A DNA stretch of 64,000 nucleotides. Source: Zooshikella sp050749885. GTDB taxonomy: Bacteria; Pseudomonadota; Gammaproteobacteria; Pseudomonadales; Zooshikellaceae. Of this stretch, positions 28,701-37,311 are shown piece by piece; the stretch's first letter is position 1, and each line of letters opens with the position of its first letter. The stretch is taken from positions 248,001 to 312,000 of the forward strand of contig NZ_JBOIUB010000005.1 in assembly GCF_050749885.1 (NCBI RefSeq), read 5' to 3'. The notes beneath the pieces are model-generated. The model searched no databases, was not told where the DNA came from, and saw nothing but the letters and a program-made list of their open reading frames with translations. The position numbers were made by a program, and so were the translations under genes.

Positions 28701-29662
28701 TGACGGAGCGCCTTTGCAGTATCACGTATTTCACGCTCACCGCTTAGAAATACCAGCACATCCCCCAGCCGGGTATGCCCCTGACGCTCCAACTGTTCTA
28801 TTTCTCTTAACGCACTGATAATACCTTGCAACTGTTTTTCATCAGTATCACGTTTCCCATCACTGCTTTCCTCTTCATTATCTAATAACGCCCTATAATG
28901 CACGGTAACGGGATAAGCACGGCCTGATACTTCAATAATGGGGGCTTGATTAAAATGCTGAGAAAATCGTTCCACATCAATGGTTGCAGATGTAATTATT
29001 AGCTTTAATTCAGGCCGCTTTGGTAATAACCACTTAAGGTAGCCTAATAAAAAATCAATATTTAAACTACGTTCGTGAGCTTCATCAATAATCAGCGTGT
29101 CGTATTGATTAAGAAAACGATCCTGCTGTATTTCTGCTAATAAAATACCATCTGTCATCAACTTAATATGGGTTTGCTCACTGACCTGATCGGTAAAGCG
29201 TACCTGATAACCGACCGCTTCACCGACTTGCGTCTGAAGTTCTTCTGCTATGCGTGATGCAACTGAACGTGCCGCCAAACGTCGGGGCTGTGTATGGCCA
29301 ATCATGCCCCAAACACCCTGCCCAGCCTCAAGACAAATTTTAGGTAACTGGGTTGTTTTTCCTGACCCGGTTTCTCCTGCAACCACGATGACTTGATGTT
29401 GTTTAAAAGCCGCTAATATTTCAGCCCTTTTTTGAGCAATAGGCAGTTGCTCATTAAATGTCAGTTTCGGGCACTTTGCCTGCCTTAATTGAGCCAGTTC
29501 TGTTGATGTAGCAATTTGCTCTTGTAGCGCCGCTAATGCTGCATGAGGGATTTTTTTTCCGCGATAAGTCTTACTTAAATGATTTAGTCGTTTTTTAAAG
29601 CGAAAGCGATCTTTCAACATCGCTTGTGTAATTTGTTCTTTAAGCACTGCAAATGTAATCAC
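25742..29662 (-). CDS. hrpA: ATP-dependent RNA helicase HrpA
   Basis: HrpA is a DEAH-box helicase involved in mRNA processing and rescue of stalled or collided ribosomes. The 1306-residue length matches the family. Motif I is GETGSGKT (residues 96-103). DEAH appears as LIIDEAHERS, motif III as TSATID, motif VI as QRKGRCGRV. The C-terminal half carries the HA2/OB-type and long HrpA-specific region ending in a DUF3418-like section. The gene is on the minus strand directly before the KAS III gene. A ribosome binding site before the ATG at 29662 is weak, but the frame has no better start. Confidence 0.97.
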   Translation of the reverse strand: MITFAVLKEQITQAMLKDRFRFKKRLNHLSKTYRGKKIPHAALAALQEQIATSTELAQLRQAKCPKLTFNEQLPIAQKRAEILAAFKQHQVIVVAGETGSGKTTQLPKICLEAGQGVWGMIGHTQPRRLAARSVASRIAEELQTQVGEAVGYQVRFTDQVSEQTHIKLMTDGILLAEIQQDRFLNQYDTLIIDEAHERSLNIDFLLGYLKWLLPKRPELKLIITSATIDVERFSQHFNQAPIIEVSGRAYPVTVHYRALLDNEEESSDGKRDTDEKQLQGIISALREIEQLERQGHTRLGDVLVFLSGEREIRDTAKALRQAAFRDTEVLPLYARLTAAEQQRVFQPHRGRRVVLATNVAETSITVPGIRYVIDPGMARVSRYSYRSKVQRLPIEAVSQASANQRKGRCGRVAEGVCFRLYSEEDFLGRPEFTEPEIQRTNLASVILKMLQMRLGDITEFPFVDPPDSRLINDGLKLLQELLAIDHQQRLTPLGRQLAQLPVDPRMGRMLVAGAEQQALREVLIIASALSIQDPRERPTEKQQAADQQHAQFKHDDSDFLSFVQLWDAYETQRQELSQNQLRKYCKQHFLSYLRMREWRDLHHQLMLACRQLGLTVNQEPAEYTAVHQALVPGLLGNIGTKLEQGEYQGARNKKFYLFPGSALFKRQPKWVMSAELVETSKLYGRILAKIEPEWVEKAAQHLLKRHYFEPHWEKRRGQVVAFEQVTLYGLIVVPRRKIDYRKIDPVVARQLFIRGALVEGNFSTQGDFFEYNQLQIDAVENLEAKARRRDILVDEEVLYQFYDERIPDNIADARSFERWRKTQEKTDSDYLLLTQAYLMRHQAEHITAEQYPDQFVWQGVHYPLSYHFDPTADDDGVTLQVPVAALPQLPRNRLQWLVPGLIEEKCTALIRGLPKAVRKNFVPVPDFVNAALEALSPDDTPLTEKLGDQLRKMTGIRVSEEEWQQVKLPAHLQINIRVVDEHGSCLGQGRDFQVLLQQFADQAEASLKQLSDHGLERDGITQWNFDYLPEEITQQQQGLVIRGYPALVDENNSVAIKVFATEEKANAEHHRGVTRLALLTLPTQQLKFLRTQMPQLKQVALWGVNVYPKSLLEDDIIWLAANTILLEEPLNPSRNEADFQIFIEKLRGHLAPLVSEITSLLVEIFSRYHAINKQLKGRISLAVARSLADIKFQLQQLIYRGCLRDVPLCWLKHYPRYFDAILQRLDKLGGQISRDNAYTEELTQLWETYQQRASALQGASLECSHLQLYRWLLEEYRVSLFAQSLKTSVPISAKRLRKQWELVLQP

Positions 29663-30037
29663 TGCCAGTTACTGCCTTAGCTATCAACTGTATTTACTTT
29701 TTTCATATCGTTTATTCCTTCACCACTATTTGAAAGAGGAAGGGCATAGATAAATACATCTTTTGTTATAACTTTTTCACGCTGTTTTAAATCCTTACTA
29801 GGGCCTGTGCTATCCAAACCAAACTGTATTTCTAAATAAAAACGTCGTAATTAAAGAATAGAATGATTAATGGGCGCAGAGAATAAACTATTTACGGTGT
29901 ATTTTCACGTTCAATGAAAATCTTATTGTACTCACTGCACACCACTTTTAAGGAAGGAATCATCAAATAAGAGTAGAATGAAAGCGCTGACTGTAATAGC
30001 CAGCCCTTATCTCATTATTTTAGCTTGCAGAAGTACG
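29663..30037. other. Intergenic region between fadD and hrpA
   Basis: No gene is supported. Just after the fadD stop (minus strand) lies an imperfect GGCTGGCTATTACAGTCAGC pairing (about 29985-30010) that may be a weak terminator. The rest should hold the hrpA promoter. Confidence 0.4.
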
Positions 30038-31726
30038 CTAACTTGCTTTTTTCAGCTTACCTAACTCTTCATCTCGTAGTTGTCTGCGTAAAATTTTTCC
30101 AACATTGGTCGTCGGTAATTCTTCACGAAACTCAATAAGACGAGGAATTTTATAGCCAGTCACATGTTCCCGAAAAAATTGAACAATATCTTCTTTCCGT
30201 AATTGCGGGTTTTTAGATACCACAAACGCTTTAATCGCTTCACCTGTTTTTTCACTGGGTACGCCTATCACAGCGCATTGCATCACATCAGGATGCTTCG
30301 CCAATACATCTTCTAATTCATTGGGATACACATTAAATCCGGAAACAACAATCATATCTTTTTTGCGATCAACGATTTTTAAATAGCCTTCCGTTGTAAA
30401 TGTTGCTATATCACCGGTTTTTAGCCAGCCATCCTCCGTCAGTGATTCCATGGTTGCTTCTGGACGCTGCCAGTAACCTTTCATGACTTGTGGGCCTCGA
30501 ACCCATAACTCACCCGCATCTCCAGGCTGATACACTTCACCACTGTCGCCCATCAGTTTAATCTCTGTACTGGGTACAGGCACTCCAATGGTCCCAATCT
30601 TTGGCCGCTGTATTGGGTTTACGCAGACAATCGGTGATGTTTCGGTCATGCCATAGCCTTCACAAATGGTACAACCTGTAATACTTTGCCAACGCTCGGC
30701 TGTATCCAGCTGTAGCGCCATCCCGCCAGAAAGCGTTAAACGCAAATTGCTAAAATCTAACTGCCGAAATCGCTCATTATTCATTAACCCAACAAATAAT
30801 GTATTTAATCCCACAAACACTGAAAACCGAATTGAAGACAGCTCTTTTACAAAACGAGGTAAATCTCTGGGATTGGTAATCAATACATTATGCTGCCCAG
30901 TAAACATACCCACCATGCAATGAAAGGTAAAAGCATAAATATGATAAAGCGGCAGTGGTGCAATAATCGTTTCCTGAGCCATGGCTAAGTCTTTACCCAT
31001 CATCGATTTGGCCTGCAGCATATTGGCAATGATATTTCGATGGGTAAGCATCGCCCCTTTAGCAACGCCTGTTGTTCCTCCGGTGTACTGAATTACTGCC
31101 ACATCATCAGCTTGAAGCGCGACTGGACGGAAAGTGTAACGAGAGCCATTAGACAGCGCTCGTCGAAATGCAACAGCTTCAGGTAAATGGTAAGAAGGCA
31201 CTAGTTTTTTAACATGCTTAACAACGGTATTGATTACTGTTCGTTTAACAAGCGGTAGCATGTCACCAATTTGGGTCACAATAACATGCTTAATGGCGGT
31301 TTTGGGAACAACTTTTTCCGCTAAACTTGCCATATTAGCTAACACGACCAACGCTTTAGCCCCAGAGTCTTTAAATTGATGTTCCATTTCCCGTTCGGTA
31401 TATAAGGGATTAGTGTTCACCACAATAAGCCCTGCACGTAATGCCCCAAAAACAGCAATAGGAAACTGAATTAAATTAGGCATTTGAATGGCTATACGGT
31501 CACCTGATTGTAAGTCCGTTTCATGCTGTATAAAAGCTGCAAATTGACCACTAAGTTGATACAGCTCGCCGTAAGTTATCGTACACCCGTAATTAGTAAA
31601 TGCTGGTTTATCCGCAAACTGGCGACAACATGTATCCATTACTTCAATAATTGACTGATATTTGTCTACAGCAATAGTACGTGCCACACCTGCCGGGTAA
31701 AACTCGGCCCAATTGGGTTGGTTCAT
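30038..31726 (-). CDS. fadD: Long-chain fatty acid--CoA ligase
   Basis: FadD activates fatty acids to acyl-CoA at the inner face of the cytoplasmic membrane for beta-oxidation. The 562-residue protein belongs to the AMP-forming acyl-CoA synthetase family. The ATP/AMP signature YTGGTTGVAKG is at 214-224, EGYGMTETSP follows, and the FACS segment DGWLKTGDIATFTTEGYLKIVDRKKDMIV precedes the C-terminal lid with the catalytic-type Lys in NVGKILRR. The nearby MaoC hydratase, lipase-like hydrolase and PA3286-like synthase suggest locally grouped acyl-CoA metabolism. A short hairpin (31751-31770) lies in its leader. Confidence 0.94.
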   Translation of the reverse strand: MNQPNWAEFYPAGVARTIAVDKYQSIIEVMDTCCRQFADKPAFTNYGCTITYGELYQLSGQFAAFIQHETDLQSGDRIAIQMPNLIQFPIAVFGALRAGLIVVNTNPLYTEREMEHQFKDSGAKALVVLANMASLAEKVVPKTAIKHVIVTQIGDMLPLVKRTVINTVVKHVKKLVPSYHLPEAVAFRRALSNGSRYTFRPVALQADDVAVIQYTGGTTGVAKGAMLTHRNIIANMLQAKSMMGKDLAMAQETIIAPLPLYHIYAFTFHCMVGMFTGQHNVLITNPRDLPRFVKELSSIRFSVFVGLNTLFVGLMNNERFRQLDFSNLRLTLSGGMALQLDTAERWQSITGCTICEGYGMTETSPIVCVNPIQRPKIGTIGVPVPSTEIKLMGDSGEVYQPGDAGELWVRGPQVMKGYWQRPEATMESLTEDGWLKTGDIATFTTEGYLKIVDRKKDMIVVSGFNVYPNELEDVLAKHPDVMQCAVIGVPSEKTGEAIKAFVVSKNPQLRKEDIVQFFREHVTGYKIPRLIEFREELPTTNVGKILRRQLRDEELGKLKKAS

Positions 31727-32262
31727 GCTGTGTAAACTCCTAAGTGCGCTATACCCATCATTGTGGGTATTTTTCAGCTCTGACTGTTTTGATTATGTTT
31801 TTTTTATGCTTAGAACAAGGGGAAGCATTGATAGCAAACGTCGTAACAACATCCGAGTTTAATTCCAACCAGAGTTAATAACTCCTGGGTTAGTTTATGT
31901 TATTTTTATGTCCCTTCGATAAAGGTACATACAACTGAGTTATCGACTAAAACATCTGAATAAGTAAACGATTGACAACACGCTCATTACGCCTGCTAAT
32001 GTTAACCCTTTTCATTTTTATTATGCTTGGTGCATAGTATTTTCTCGCTATGATAAAGTAAACCCTTCGCCAGCCAGCATCTGCGCGTCAAAAAGACAAC
32101 ATTTGCGGCCTGTTTATTAAAATGACTATGTTTCATATGGATTAACCGTATCCTAGTCACATAGCACAATATGCACCATTTATTTCACTACAGTAGCAGC
32201 TGGTAATACTATTCAGGTCATATGACATAAGCTGTCTGACAAGAAAGCTATGCAGATATACC
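31727..32262. other. Divergent intergenic region fadD / hydrolase
   Basis: No gene is supported. ATACCCA (31751-31757) pairs with TGGGTAT (31764-31770) in the fadD leader, and the surrounding bases faintly resemble the end of the 126-bp repeat family found elsewhere in the window. No clear FadR or PsrA operator was recognised. Promoters for both flanking genes must lie here. Confidence 0.4.
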
Positions 32263-33243
32263 ATGACAAGTAATAAATACAAATATCACAAGGACTACAG
32301 ATTATTTATGGAAACCCGCTTTGCGTCCCAAGCGCAATCAGATCAAACTCTGTTACATGGTTATCAATGGCAACCCGTTAAAGCCTCGACTCAACTCCTA
32401 ATTGTTCACGGTATGACTGAACATTCGCAACGCTATCAACCCTTTGCACAGTTTCTTAATCAACAAGGTATCGGTGTAACCAGCTGGGATCTACGTGCGC
32501 ATGGGCAAACAGGCAAAGCTACGCAAAGTTTAGGACAGGCAGAAACAAATCAGTGGTCGCTGATGTTGAGAGATATCCAGCAGTTCATTGCAGAAGTCAG
32601 TGCGAAGTATCCAGAACAACCCCTGTTTTTGATGGGACATAGTATGGGTTCCTTCCTCTGTTTACATTTTTTGCAAACCTATCATCCACCGCTGGCAGGC
32701 TGCATTCTTTCTGGCTCTAATTACCAGTCACCATGGCTCTACCAAATAGCCAAAGCATTTGCAGCACTGGAGTGTAAACGCCAAGGGCAAAATGCCTGTA
32801 GTGCATTTTTAGATTTTCTATTTTTTGGCCGGTTTAACCGCCACTTTAAACCTAATCGTACTGAATTTGACTGGCTTTCTCGCGATACCCGACAGGTTGA
32901 TCTTTATTGTCAAGATCCTCTCTGTGGCTTTAAAGTCAGTAACCAGTTTTGGTATAACATGCTGTCAGCCTTAACAAAGCTGAGCACCCATGAGGGCTTT
33001 AACAACCTACCAACATCATTACCTGTCTATATTTTGGGTGGCGACCACGATCCCTTGAGTTTGCCTAATGGGTTGCATAAGTTGAAGCGTCAGCTAAGAT
33101 TTGCAGGTGTTCATGACGTAACCGCTGCTATCTACCCGGGTGGCCGTCATGAAATGCTTAATGAAATCAATCAGCAAGAAGTCTGGCAAGCACTTTACCA
33201 ATGGTTGGCTCAGCATACGCAACCCCTTGCCAATGTCGCTTGA
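32263..33243 (+). CDS. Alpha/beta hydrolase, monoacylglycerol-lipase-like
   Basis: This cytoplasmic serine hydrolase of the alpha/beta fold (326 aa) resembles lysophospholipase or monoglyceride lipases. The oxyanion-hole segment LIVHGMTEHSQRY is near residue 47. The nucleophile Ser127 is in GHSMGS, the acid is Asp in LGGDHDPLS, and the catalytic His is in GGRHEMLNE. No signal peptide was seen. The start at 32263 has no clear ribosome binding site; the ATG at 32308 (residue 16) is an alternative that keeps the fold complete. It precedes the MaoC hydratase by about 50 bp on the same strand and may be co-transcribed with it. Confidence 0.85.
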   Translation: MTSNKYKYHKDYRLFMETRFASQAQSDQTLLHGYQWQPVKASTQLLIVHGMTEHSQRYQPFAQFLNQQGIGVTSWDLRAHGQTGKATQSLGQAETNQWSLMLRDIQQFIAEVSAKYPEQPLFLMGHSMGSFLCLHFLQTYHPPLAGCILSGSNYQSPWLYQIAKAFAALECKRQGQNACSAFLDFLFFGRFNRHFKPNRTEFDWLSRDTRQVDLYCQDPLCGFKVSNQFWYNMLSALTKLSTHEGFNNLPTSLPVYILGGDHDPLSLPNGLHKLKRQLRFAGVHDVTAAIYPGGRHEMLNEINQQEVWQALYQWLAQHTQPLANVA

Positions 33244-33296
33244 TTTTTAAATACAAATAATGCTTTTCAGCTCACTATTAATTTTGACGAAAAAAC

Positions 33297-33779
33297 ATGA
33301 CAACGCTTCATAGTATTCCGTTCAATGACCTCACCATCGGTCAACACGCTACTTACACAAAAACCCTGACAGAACAAGATATAGTACTTTTTGCCCATAC
33401 TTCAGGTGATATAAACCCCGTCCATTTGGACAAAGACTACGCAGAAACAACGCCCTTTAAACAATGTATTGCTCATGGCATGTGGTCAGCAGGGCTAATA
33501 TCCGCCGCCTTAGCGACGAAACTACCAGGCCCAGGTAGTATTTATCTTGGTCAAAGCTTACGCTTTGTCCGCCCAGTCTTTGTGGGTGATACCCTAACCG
33601 TTACGCTCACCGTTAAAGAAAAACATGAACGTAAACGGCGGGTAGTAATAGGCTGTAGCGTCACAAACCAGGCAGGCAAAGAAGTTGTGTCTGGAGAAGC
33701 AGAAGTAATGGCACCAGAAACAGCCGCTACCCACTCCGCACCTCATCTGCCCGATGTGACTTTAACAACATCTAAGTAG
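33297..33779 (+). CDS. MaoC family (R)-specific enoyl-CoA hydratase-like protein
   Basis: This 160-residue hot-dog fold protein has the hydratase-2 motif: FAHTSGDINPVHLDKDYA with the catalytic Asp and His, then AHGMWSAGLISAALATKLPGPG. Single-domain enzymes of this kind (PhaJ type) hydrate enoyl-CoA to (R)-3-hydroxyacyl-CoA and feed polyhydroxyalkanoate or lipid synthesis. Which substrate it uses cannot be read from sequence. It follows the lipase-like hydrolase and is convergent with the VWA gene, with only 4 bp between the stop codons. Confidence 0.88.
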   Translation: MTTLHSIPFNDLTIGQHATYTKTLTEQDIVLFAHTSGDINPVHLDKDYAETTPFKQCIAHGMWSAGLISAALATKLPGPGSIYLGQSLRFVRPVFVGDTLTVTLTVKEKHERKRRVVIGCSVTNQAGKEVVSGEAEVMAPETAATHSAPHLPDVTLTTSK

Positions 33780-33783
33780 ACCT

Positions 33784-34962
33784 CTAGCGTCGTAAATATT
33801 TCATTGCCCCCTCTAACCCTTGCAAGGTTAGAGGGTACATTTGTTCCTTCACTAATTGTTGAACCATAATGTTTGAAGGCACATATGACCAATTAGCTTC
33901 TGGATATGGATTTAGCCAAACAACCCTTGAGTAAGTTTGCATAATGCGCTGCATCCATACTGCGCCTGGTTCTTCATTCAAATGCTCAACACTCCCACCA
34001 GGATAACTAATTTCATAAGGTGACATCGTCGCATCGCCCACAAAAATCACCTTATAGTCTTCACCATAACGATGCAAAATATCCCAGGTTGGAATACGCT
34101 CACTTTGCCGTCGTAAGTTATCCTGCCAAACAAACTCATAAATAAAATTATGAAAATAAAAAAATGCTAAATGTTTAAACTCACTACGAGCTGCAGTAAA
34201 CAGCTCTTCACACACATGCACATGGGCATCCATCGTGCCCCCAATATCCATAAAGAGCAAAACCTTAACCGCATTGTGTCGCTCGGGTTTCATACGAACA
34301 TCCAATAAGCCCGCATTTTTAGCCGTAGCGCTAATCGTATCGTCCAGGTCTAACTGTTCTGAAGCCCCAGTACGAGCAAACCGACGCAAATGTCGTAGGG
34401 CTAATTTGACATTGCGCGTACCAATTTCTACATCCCCATCTAAATTACGAAACTGGCGCTGATCCCATACTTTTACCGCACGCTGTTGACGTGACTCATG
34501 CTGGCCAATTCTGATACCTTCAGGGTTGTAACCATAAGCCCCAAATGGCGATGTTCCCCCTGTACCTATCCAACGGTTACCACCCTGATGTCGTGATTGC
34601 TGTTCTTGTAAACGTTTTTTAAATGTTTCAAGTAATTTATCCAATCCACCTAATGCGTCTATTTGCTGTTTTTCCTCAGGTGTCAGCTGTCGTATAAATT
34701 CGTTACGTAACCAATCTTCTGGAATGAGCGTTGCCAGAACATCATCCAACGCAGCAATGCCTGAAAAAAATTGACTAAATGCTTGATCATAACGATCAAA
34801 AAAACGCTCATCTTTAATTAAACATGTCCGTGCCAAATAATAAAAATCATCGATATTCGCAAATACAAGCTGCGTTTCCAGCGCTGTAAGTAAATCCAAT
34901 AACTCTCGAATTGAAACGGGAATTTGTGCTGACTTTAATGTTAAAAAAAAGCGAACCAGCAT
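33784..34962 (-). CDS. VWA domain protein, CoxE-like (COG3825 type)
   Basis: This 392-residue cytoplasmic protein is of the kind paired with MoxR ATPases. The N-terminus (FFLTLKSAQIPVSIRELLDLL) is typical. The C-terminal VWA-like domain carries the metal-site region LFMDIGGTMD, where the canonical DxSxS is D-x-G-x-T, a variation I recall as usual for this family. Such MoxR-VWA pairs act as chaperones in metal-centre insertion or enzyme maturation; the client is unknown here. It is 13 bp downstream of the moxR-like gene. Its last codons contain a perfect 10-bp hairpin (33809-33835). Confidence 0.85.
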   Translation of the reverse strand: MLVRFFLTLKSAQIPVSIRELLDLLTALETQLVFANIDDFYYLARTCLIKDERFFDRYDQAFSQFFSGIAALDDVLATLIPEDWLRNEFIRQLTPEEKQQIDALGGLDKLLETFKKRLQEQQSRHQGGNRWIGTGGTSPFGAYGYNPEGIRIGQHESRQQRAVKVWDQRQFRNLDGDVEIGTRNVKLALRHLRRFARTGASEQLDLDDTISATAKNAGLLDVRMKPERHNAVKVLLFMDIGGTMDAHVHVCEELFTAARSEFKHLAFFYFHNFIYEFVWQDNLRRQSERIPTWDILHRYGEDYKVIFVGDATMSPYEISYPGGSVEHLNEEPGAVWMQRIMQTYSRVVWLNPYPEANWSYVPSNIMVQQLVKEQMYPLTLQGLEGAMKYLRR

Positions 34963-34975
34963 GTTGATCTCCCTG

Positions 34976-35848
34976 TTATTTACGACGCCGTGCCATAAAG
35001 GCTAAACGCTCCAGCAAATGTAAATCCTGCTCATTTTTGACTAAAGCACCATATAAAGGAGGTACCGCTTTTGAAGCGTCTTTTTCTCTCAATACGGATA
35101 ACGGAACATCATCAGCCAATAATAATTTAATCCAATCGATTAATTCAGAGGTAGAGGGCTTTTTCTTTAACCCAGGCACATTACGAATATCAAAAAATAT
35201 TTCCAAAGCTTCTTTCACTAATTTAGGCGCAATATCAGGAAAGTGAACCGCAATAATATCACGCATAGTCGCTTCATCTGGAAACTGAATATAGTGGAAA
35301 AAACAGCGTCTTAAAAATGCATCAGGTAATTCTTTTTCATTATTACTAGTGATAATAACAATAGGTCGCTGCTGCGCTTTAATCAATTGCTGGGTTTCAT
35401 AGACATAAAATTCCATACGATCCAGTTCCAACAATAAATCATTTGGAAACTCAATATCCGCTTTATCAATCTCATCAATCAGTAATACTGTTTGTTGCTC
35501 ATGCGTAAAAGCCTGCCATAATTTACCAGGCACAATATAATTACTAATATCATGCACCTTCTCGTCCCCCAACTGAGAGTCCCTTAACCGGGAAACTGCG
35601 TCATATTCATACAAACCTTGTTGAGCTTTAGTTGTTGACTTGATATGCCATTGAAGCAATGGTAATTCCAGATGCTTGGCTACCTGCTCCGCAAGCAATG
35701 TTTTGCCTGTGCCAGGTTCTCCTTTAATCAGTAGTGGGCGAGCCAACTTAATGGCGGCATTCACCGCCATTTTTAATTCAGGGCTTGCAATATACTCAGA
35801 CGTGCTGGTAAAGGGTTGATAGGCATCACGTGATTTATTGACTGTCAT
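34976..35848 (-). CDS. MoxR family AAA+ ATPase
   Basis: This 290-residue AAA+ ATPase of the MoxR/CoxD class has Walker A GEPGTGKTLLAEQVAKHL near residues 44-61 and Walker B LLIDEIDKAD. These are followed by the characteristic FPNDLLLELDRMEFYV segment, sensor 1 as TSNNEKELPDAFLRRCFF, and a C-terminal arginine-rich end. It is the first gene of a two-gene operon with the VWA protein. The pair is presumably a remodelling chaperone. No candidate metalloenzyme client lies next to it. Confidence 0.9.
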   Translation of the reverse strand: MTVNKSRDAYQPFTSTSEYIASPELKMAVNAAIKLARPLLIKGEPGTGKTLLAEQVAKHLELPLLQWHIKSTTKAQQGLYEYDAVSRLRDSQLGDEKVHDISNYIVPGKLWQAFTHEQQTVLLIDEIDKADIEFPNDLLLELDRMEFYVYETQQLIKAQQRPIVIITSNNEKELPDAFLRRCFFHYIQFPDEATMRDIIAVHFPDIAPKLVKEALEIFFDIRNVPGLKKKPSTSELIDWIKLLLADDVPLSVLREKDASKAVPPLYGALVKNEQDLHLLERLAFMARRRK

Positions 35849-35947
35849 TGCTTCCTCCTTTTAGCTAATCCCCTCTGCTGAGGGGTCATCAAACCTGCCT
35901 CGCTAAACTATTCAACTCACATAGATACACAGGCTTATGATTCCAAC

Positions 35948-36073
35948 GATACCCATAACGAAGGGTTTTTAGGGGCGGCCGTCAAGAGATGAAGCCTCAG
36001 GAGCTTATATTAATAAGTGACTGGGGTGAAGAACGCCGACAACAAACCCTAAAAATGATTCGTAAAGGGTATA
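35948..36073. repeat. TIR-bounded repeat, copy 1 (126 bp)
   Basis: This copy has imperfect 27-bp terminal inverted repeats, starting ATACCCATAACGAAGGG at the left and ending CGTAAAGGGTATA at the right, with inner ends TTTTTAGGG and CCCTAAAAA. Homologous copies lie at 55984-56107 and, shortened and inverted, at 55673-55762. Size, TIRs and TA-rich ends suggest a MITE. It lies in the divergent region between the moxR-like gene and cysK. The rest of that 397-bp gap holds no gene. Confidence 0.75.
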
Positions 36074-36245
36074 TGTTACACTGCAACTAACGGGTGATTA
36101 CAAGCATATTCCGCAAAAATATTTTTCATAGTCCACAATTCCCGATAAGCTTATTACCAATACCGTTTCTATCGTAAACTTTATTTTTTGTACAAATTCT
36201 TCCTGGCCTTTAAGGCCTGTAAACCATCAGGCAAGGACATTTCGT

Positions 36246-37214
36246 GTGAATATTTTTAGTGATAACTCTTTTTCAATTGGAAATACCCCACTCGTACGTT
36301 TACATAAACTGTCGCCTAAATACCATATTTATGGAAAAATTGAGGGACGTAATCCTGCCTACTCAGTCAAATGCCGCATTGGAGCCAGCATGATTTGGGC
36401 TGCTGAGCAAGAAGGCACGTTAAAGCCTGGTATGGAAATTATTGAACCTACCAGTGGTAACACAGGCATTGCCCTTGCTTTTGTGGCAGCTGCACGAGGC
36501 TATCGTCTCACCCTAACAATGCCCGCCAGTATGAGTTTAGAACGCCGTAAAGTGCTTGCAGCTTTAGGTGCAAACCTCATTCTGACCGATCCAGCTAAAG
36601 GCATGAAAGGAGCCATTGCCCAAGCAGAAGAAATAGCTGCATCAAACCCCAACCGATACTTTATGCCGCAACAGTTTGAAAACCCTGCAAACCCTGCCAT
36701 CCATGAGAGTACAACAGGCCCTGAAATTTGGCGTGACACAGACGGCTTAGTTGATATTCTCGTGGCAGGTGTGGGTACAGGTGGGACTATTACCGGTATT
36801 TCACGCTATATTAAAGAAACTCAGGGTAAAGTTATCCAAAGTATTGCTGTTGAGCCTGCAGAGTCACCTGTTATCACCCAAACTTTGAATAACCAAGAGC
36901 TTGCACCTGCACCACACAAAATCCAAGGGATTGGCGCAGGTTTCGTTCCTAAAAACCTCGACTTAAACATTATTGATCATGTTGTTCAGGTCAATGCCGA
37001 GGAGTCCATTCAAATGGCTCACCGATTGATGCGAGAGGAAGGTATTTTAGTAGGTATGTCATGTGGTGCAGCCATGGCAGCCGCACTAAAAGTGGCTAGC
37101 TGGGCTGGAAATGAGGACAAACATATCGTTGTAATCTTGCCAGACTCTGCTGAACGCTATCTTTCAACCGCTTTATTTGATGGAGTTTTTACTGAAAAAG
37201 AGATGAACCCTTGA
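36246..37214 (+). CDS. cysK: Cysteine synthase A
   Basis: O-acetylserine sulfhydrylase makes cysteine from O-acetylserine and sulfide. The 322-residue PLP protein has the catalytic Lys42 in YSVKCRIGA, the substrate loop PTSGNTGIALAFVAAARGY, and the PLP phosphate-binding GVGTGGTITGISRY. The CysK-specific C-terminus (PDSAERYLSTALFDGVFTEKEM) separates it from CysM, which is shorter. Translation starts at GTG with AAGGA about 8 bases upstream. The gene is monocistronic, followed by a long imperfect hairpin (37254-37294). Confidence 0.96.
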   Translation: MNIFSDNSFSIGNTPLVRLHKLSPKYHIYGKIEGRNPAYSVKCRIGASMIWAAEQEGTLKPGMEIIEPTSGNTGIALAFVAAARGYRLTLTMPASMSLERRKVLAALGANLILTDPAKGMKGAIAQAEEIAASNPNRYFMPQQFENPANPAIHESTTGPEIWRDTDGLVDILVAGVGTGGTITGISRYIKETQGKVIQSIAVEPAESPVITQTLNNQELAPAPHKIQGIGAGFVPKNLDLNIIDHVVQVNAEESIQMAHRLMREEGILVGMSCGAAMAAALKVASWAGNEDKHIVVILPDSAERYLSTALFDGVFTEKEMNP

Positions 37215-37253
37215 TGACTAGACATTGATTTCTACTCATTCGTTTACCTTGAA

Positions 37254-37294
37254 TGACCCAACAGACAGCATTTGTCTTATTGTCAGTTGGGTCA
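37254..37294. terminator. Hairpin between cysK and yafJ
   Basis: TGACCCAAC pairs with GTTGGGTCA, and AGACA/TGTCT lies within. It is between two convergent genes but has no long T-run, so termination on either side is plausible but not certain. Confidence 0.45.
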
Positions 37295-37311
37295 CCGTAA
37301 TACTTATCTGT

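Noticed and set aside
33784..34962. Loss of metal binding in the VWA protein (DIGGTM instead of DxSxS)
   Set aside because: I recall the same substitution in other CoxE-like proteins of this family, so it is probably normal rather than a defect.
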